From IMG/VR virus record IMGVR_UViG_3300021963_000468, positions 1-29,940 of that record: a stretch of 29,940 nt of DNA; one strand, 5' to 3'. Below are positions 27,129-29,940 of the stretch, piece after piece. How positions within the stretch are numbered: position 1 is the first letter of the stretch; each line of letters begins with the position of its first letter. This DNA comes from a virus. The translations under genes and the position numbers were made by a program. Below the pieces are notes generated by a model. It was not told the origin of the DNA and did not search any database. It worked only from the letters and a program-made list of their open reading frames with translations.

Positions 27129-28575
27129 TTGTTTCTACTTTGGATTTTCCGTAAATTTCGACACCTTCAATCACACCAATCTTCTCACTAATTATTTTGA
27201 TAGGTATAATTTTCTTTTTCAAATCTTCCTTATGTTCGTAAATTGTACCAAAAATATCTTGCCTTTCGAGTGGTAGACCATCACCTTTTATGAGTGTTGG
27301 TATATAACCTGTTATATCCTGTATAGCTAAAACAAAAAATGGTATGTTATCCGAATATGAATTTGCACAAGATATGTCCCAAAATTTTTCATCCAAAAAC
27401 ATACAGGCACCCTTACAAATATGTAGTACAGGACAACCAGAACATTCTTTACGGTTCGACCAATGTGTTGATGATTTAATTGATACATTATCATAATCTT
27501 CTAATGTACCTCCGTGATGCGACTCGCCATTTTTTGACATTTCAAGAGAACTTACGTTTTGGCACGTCATTACATTACCACGCAAATCTACAGCTAAAGC
27601 TTGTTCTTCATCCATGCCACATTTTTGACCTAAAAAATCCGATTTTCGGTGAGCAAGAACACTTTTGGTAAATTGAAACGTTTTTTCTTTTGGAATAGTG
27701 AATCCAATTTTGCCGCCTGTGGAAAATATGTCAGCAAAAGCCGTTCTTCGATATTCAAAATGGTCTTTTTTTGTTAGTAAAGAATTTGAAATTCCTTCTT
27801 CATCGTAAGCATCTACGATACCTCCTTCACCTAGTGTTACAAATTCATCACCAGTTAAATTCACAAACCATTCATAAACTTCTTTACGACTTCTATTTTT
27901 TGCGTTCATCATAGGATTAAAACTTATTACTTTACCCAAACGTTTCATCATTCTATAAAAACCCAATATTCTTTCTTTTTGTTCAGGATCGTCAAACGGA
28001 TCTGGCCCACGAACTGATTGACCAGGTCCATCATGTGAAATGGCCACATCAAAATCATACATCATCAACCAATCAATAATATCATCTGTAAGAATAGATC
28101 CGTTTGTAATAACAGAAAATCTTGGTTTTCTTTCCCAATTCTCAAATTTTTCTGCCAACAATTCTGCTAGTGGTTTCATTGTTTTCCAATAAACAAATGG
28201 TTCACCACCCCAAAATTCTATTTTCAATCCTTTACTTTCATCAAATTCTAAAACTTCTAATTTTTTCATAAAAGCATCAATGTCTTTTTTAGATGTTTCA
28301 GGCATACGTTCAACAAATTTTTGTGAGCAATAATCACAAGAATAATTACAACTTAATCCCATTTGAATTTTAAGTGTTGTGATTAACTTTGATTTCTTTA
28401 AAGGATTGTTTTTATTAAATGCTTTATATGGTTTTGTGTATTCTTTAGGAATTTCAATTGGTTGCGGATATTCATATACGATACCATTGGCGTCCTTTAA
28501 AATATTGCTCATGTTATCATAATAAAATATTTTCTTATCATCTTTTGATTTTTCAGCGTGTATTTCAAATAACAT
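27124..28575 (-). CDS. Radical SAM/SPASM domain protein (peptide or protein maturase-like)
   Basis: A 483-aa protein. QMGLSCNYSCDYCSQKF carries the CX3CX2C iron-sulfur/SAM motif (C76, C80, C83), FWGGEPFVYW the GGEP motif (123-126), and SVITNGS and VAISHDGPG are further barrel strands. The C-terminal SPASM domain is complete: C319-X13-G333-X4-C338, then C378-X2-C381-X5-C387-X3-C391, and C403. SPASM enzymes modify ribosomal peptides or proteins (sulfatase maturases, thioether and other RiPP enzymes). The N-terminal about 60 residues may be a substrate-recognition element. It starts in a TAATG overlap with a small upstream gene and is followed by the Cys-rich gene, a plausible substrate. Enzymes for small molecules are possible too. 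Confidence 0.9.
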   Translation of the reverse strand: MLFEIHAEKSKDDKKIFYYDNMSNILKDANGIVYEYPQPIEIPKEYTKPYKAFNKNNPLKKSKLITTLKIQMGLSCNYSCDYCSQKFVERMPETSKKDIDAFMKKLEVLEFDESKGLKIEFWGGEPFVYWKTMKPLAELLAEKFENWERKPRFSVITNGSILTDDIIDWLMMYDFDVAISHDGPGQSVRGPDPFDDPEQKERILGFYRMMKRLGKVISFNPMMNAKNRSRKEVYEWFVNLTGDEFVTLGEGGIVDAYDEEGISNSLLTKKDHFEYRRTAFADIFSTGGKIGFTIPKEKTFQFTKSVLAHRKSDFLGQKCGMDEEQALAVDLRGNVMTCQNVSSLEMSKNGESHHGGTLEDYDNVSIKSSTHWSNRKECSGCPVLHICKGACMFLDEKFWDISCANSYSDNIPFFVLAIQDITGYIPTLIKGDGLPLERQDIFGTIYEHKEDLKKKIIPIKIISEKIGVIEGVEIYGKSKVETI

Positions 28576-28838
28576 TATTTTTCCTGTAATCTTTTAATTG
28601 GTCGACTTCTCTTTGTAACTTTATATATTCTATCAATTCCTGCCGAATTTTTTCCTTGTTTTGATATTCGTAATATAGCCGCTGTTGTTTTGACATCATT
28701 CTTTTTTTGCTCATTAAAACTCCTATCGTTATTATTATATTTTGGAATTTTAGAAGCGGATTCTACAGGATTAACTTTGTCATTATCTGGCCTCCTGATG
28801 TTAAGTAGAAGTGGAAGTTGATTGTTCACTATTACCAT
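28575..28838 (-). CDS. Small basic protein upstream of the radical SAM gene, unknown
   Basis: An 87-aa protein, MVIVNNQLPLLLNIRRPDND, then VNPVESASKIPKYNNNDRSF, KKNDVKTTAAILRISKQGKN and IDRIYKVTKRSRPIKRLQEK. Lys/Arg-rich and Asn-rich, no cysteine, so it is unlikely to be the thioether-type substrate of the neighbouring enzyme. The stop overlaps the radical SAM start by one base (TAATG), and the start overlaps the preceding stop by 7 bp. It might be a small accessory or structural protein. I do not recognise the family. Confidence 0.7.
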   Translation of the reverse strand: MVIVNNQLPLLLNIRRPDNDKVNPVESASKIPKYNNNDRSFNEQKKNDVKTTAAILRISKQGKNSAGIDRIYKVTKRSRPIKRLQEK

Positions 28839-29113
28839 TCTCTAGGCAACTTTGTCTTGTGTGATTTGTGTAGTGTATTTCCTGGTACCGTATCTTTAAT
28901 TCGTTGTATGACACCTTTCTCAAAGGCAGAATCGGCAGTTTTGGTACGAGGAACATTCATACGACCCACGTCACCAAAAACTGGTAGGTTCTCGGCTGAA
29001 TGGTATCGTTGTAAATGTGGATTTGATTGTATGAATTCATCTAACACCGTATATGACATACGGTGTTCTTCGATTGTGTTTGTTTCTTTATTTAAAAAAT
29101 CATAGGTTGGCAT
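28832..29113 (-). CDS. Conserved T4-like small protein beginning MPTYDF
   Basis: A 93-aa protein, MPTYDFLNKETNTIEEHRMS, then NPHLQRYHSAENLPVFGDVG, RMNVPRTKTADSAFEKGVIQ and IPGN-type ending near PREW. The MPTYDF opening resembles the FmdB zinc-ribbon family, but the CxxC knuckles are absent, so it does not bind zinc in that way. It recurs in T4-like marine phages as I recall, with unknown function. It overlaps the genes on both sides by one to seven bases. Confidence 0.75.
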   Translation of the reverse strand: MPTYDFLNKETNTIEEHRMSYTVLDEFIQSNPHLQRYHSAENLPVFGDVGRMNVPRTKTADSAFEKGVIQRIKDTVPGNTLHKSHKTKLPREW

Positions 29114-29703
29114 TAACTATACTCATGGGCAAGTGATTCATTCATTTTTCGAAACCATTCTTTCATAAAGACTGGTACTTCTCTTTTATTTATCTTACCT
29201 TTCCATGACCAAAGATGTGATTTATTCATACGATAATAGTTATGATAGGATTGTAATGAATTATTCGGCACTTTACACTCATCTGGCATGGCAGGTGTGG
29301 GGCCAGTAAATGAACCAATTGGACAATTATCCGGTACACGAGCCAAGTCAGGTATCAATCGTGCCGTGGCATGAACTTTACCATAACGATATGTAAACTC
29401 TTTAAGTAGTTCACACCACATATTATAGAGCCAAGTATAGTTGGCCTTACTTTGGCGAACCCATATGGCTGATGGATGGTTCATCATCGTAGGCTTCATC
29501 AATCGTTCTTCACGTTCATCTGGCAGGCGCCACCGTTTGATATTACGATTATTGGTTGTTTTACCAAGGTACATCTCACCATCAAGAACTCGGTGTGCAG
29601 TAGAAAGTAACTGAGCATACTCGATTACCATTTTACAAACATGGCGGTCAACGTGCATTTCAGCACACTTCACAGGATTATGGTCAAGATAAAATATATT
29701 CAT
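29113..29703 (-). CDS. Conserved phage protein of unknown function
   Basis: A 196-aa protein. The start MNIFYLDHNPVKCAEMHVDR is followed by HVCKMVIEYAQLLSTAHRVL and, further on, WRLPDEREERLMKPTMMNHP, SAIWVRQSKANYTWLYNMWC and ELLKEFTYRYGK. The D-x-x-P...H-D/R-H-V-x-K-M...E-x-A-Q-L-L-S-T-A-H pattern is conserved in T4-like phages of aquatic hosts; the conserved His, Asp/Arg and Glu residues suggest an enzyme but I cannot name a reaction. The C-terminus has SLQSYHNYYRMNKSHLWSWK. Overlaps the next gene by one base and the previous one by 4 bp (ATGA). Confidence 0.8.
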   Translation of the reverse strand: MNIFYLDHNPVKCAEMHVDRHVCKMVIEYAQLLSTAHRVLDGEMYLGKTTNNRNIKRWRLPDEREERLMKPTMMNHPSAIWVRQSKANYTWLYNMWCELLKEFTYRYGKVHATARLIPDLARVPDNCPIGSFTGPTPAMPDECKVPNNSLQSYHNYYRMNKSHLWSWKGKINKREVPVFMKEWFRKMNESLAHEYS

Positions 29704-29940
29704 AGCATTCTAATTAAACCAATAGTATCAATAGTAGTTAACAAGATGTAGTTAGCAAGCATCCCAAATGATTTCCGAGTATAACTAGCCCAAGCATACA
29801 GAGCACAACCAGTAATCCAAACAGGATATAAAACAAGTAACGGTGGGTTCGGAACGGTAAGTGCCATAGTAATAGAGCAACCAATACTAATAGCCCAAGC
29901 CAACAACTCAACAATAAAACGGAAACGACCACTTCGCCAG
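29700..29940 (-). CDS. Small membrane protein, partial (5' end beyond right edge)
   Basis: The frame is open from the right edge to a TGA at 29700-29702. It encodes RSGRFRFIVELLAWAISIGC, SITMALTVPNPPLLVLYPVW, ITGCALYAWASYTRKSFGML and ANYILLTTIDTIGLIRML. At least two or three hydrophobic helices are visible. The LTVPNPPLLVLYPVWITGC and SFGMLANYILLT text is similar to small membrane proteins of T4-like cyanophages, function unknown to me. A TTG at 29906 could be read as a start, but the frame continues upstream in the same hydrophobic style, so the true start probably lies outside the window. Confidence 0.75.
   Translation of the reverse strand, partial: WRSGRFRFIVELLAWAISIGCSITMALTVPNPPLLVLYPVWITGCALYAWASYTRKSFGMLANYILLTTIDTIGLIRML

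Noticed and set aside
29738-29932. A 64-residue minus-strand frame at the right edge
   Set aside because: It is an alternate frame of the partial membrane gene ending at 29700, whose text matches small phage membrane proteins better and which couples by ATGA to the next gene.

Overview
The window looks like part of a T4-type tailed phage (contractile-tail myovirus) genome of the kind found in marine and freshwater bacterioplankton (cyanophage/pelagiphage-like). The grounds are recognisable homologues of T4 baseplate and tail proteins (gp48, gp53, gp27-like, gp5, gp26, a gp19-fold tube protein), head completion gp4, and a replication/late-transcription block with gp32, gp59 and gp33. The DNA is AT-rich, genes are packed with TAATG/ATGA overlaps, and T4-type late promoter boxes occur. 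No photosynthesis gene is seen, so the host is not fixed by gene content. The phage-borne permuted tmRNA fits a host from one of the lineages known for such genes (alphaproteobacteria, some betaproteobacteria, marine picocyanobacteria), but this is inference.

Layout. (1) About 1-8373, minus strand: adsorption apparatus, with two collagen-like fibre genes (one cut by the left edge, one of 1581 codons with a TTG start), a glycosyltransferase and a virion protein with a fibre-like C-terminus. (2) 8375-13028, minus strand: baseplate operon gp48 > gp53 > gp27-like > gp5 OB-fold hub > separate gp5 beta-helix spike. (3) 13066-18579, plus strand: gp4, a conserved unknown, a tail-tube-fold protein, a gp26-like tail assembly protein followed in the -1 frame by an ORF with no proper start (likely programmed frameshift), then two paralogous tape-measure-like proteins, the first carrying a GH24 lysozyme domain. 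A bidirectional terminator at 18584-18610 closes this block. (4) 18625-21789, minus strand: gp32, a HAD nucleotidase-like protein, gp59, gp33, a SleB-type wall hydrolase and a small conserved protein. (5) About 21853-22136, minus strand: a circularly permuted two-piece tmRNA with tag ANDKYALAA, downstream of two very small membrane-protein genes and a sigma70-like promoter. (6) 22419-29940, minus strand: a PD-(D/E)XK exonuclease, a tiny Cys-rich protein, four consecutive 2OG-Fe(II) oxygenase-type genes, a small unknown, a Cys-rich putative virion protein with its own late promoter, a radical SAM/SPASM maturase-like enzyme, and several short conserved phage proteins up to the right edge.

How the genes may work together. 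Blocks 1-3 build the tail, baseplate and host-binding fibres. Block 4 holds the ssDNA-binding protein, helicase loader and late-transcription coactivator that couple replication to late transcription. Block 6 is dominated by predicted protein- or metabolite-modifying enzymes beside a strikingly Cys-rich late protein, which raises the possibility of post-translational modification of virion components. The strongest candidates for something new are the phage permuted tmRNA, the gp26 frameshift, the SPASM/Cys-rich pair with the oxygenase cluster, and the relocation of the tail lysozyme from gp5 to a tape-measure-like protein.
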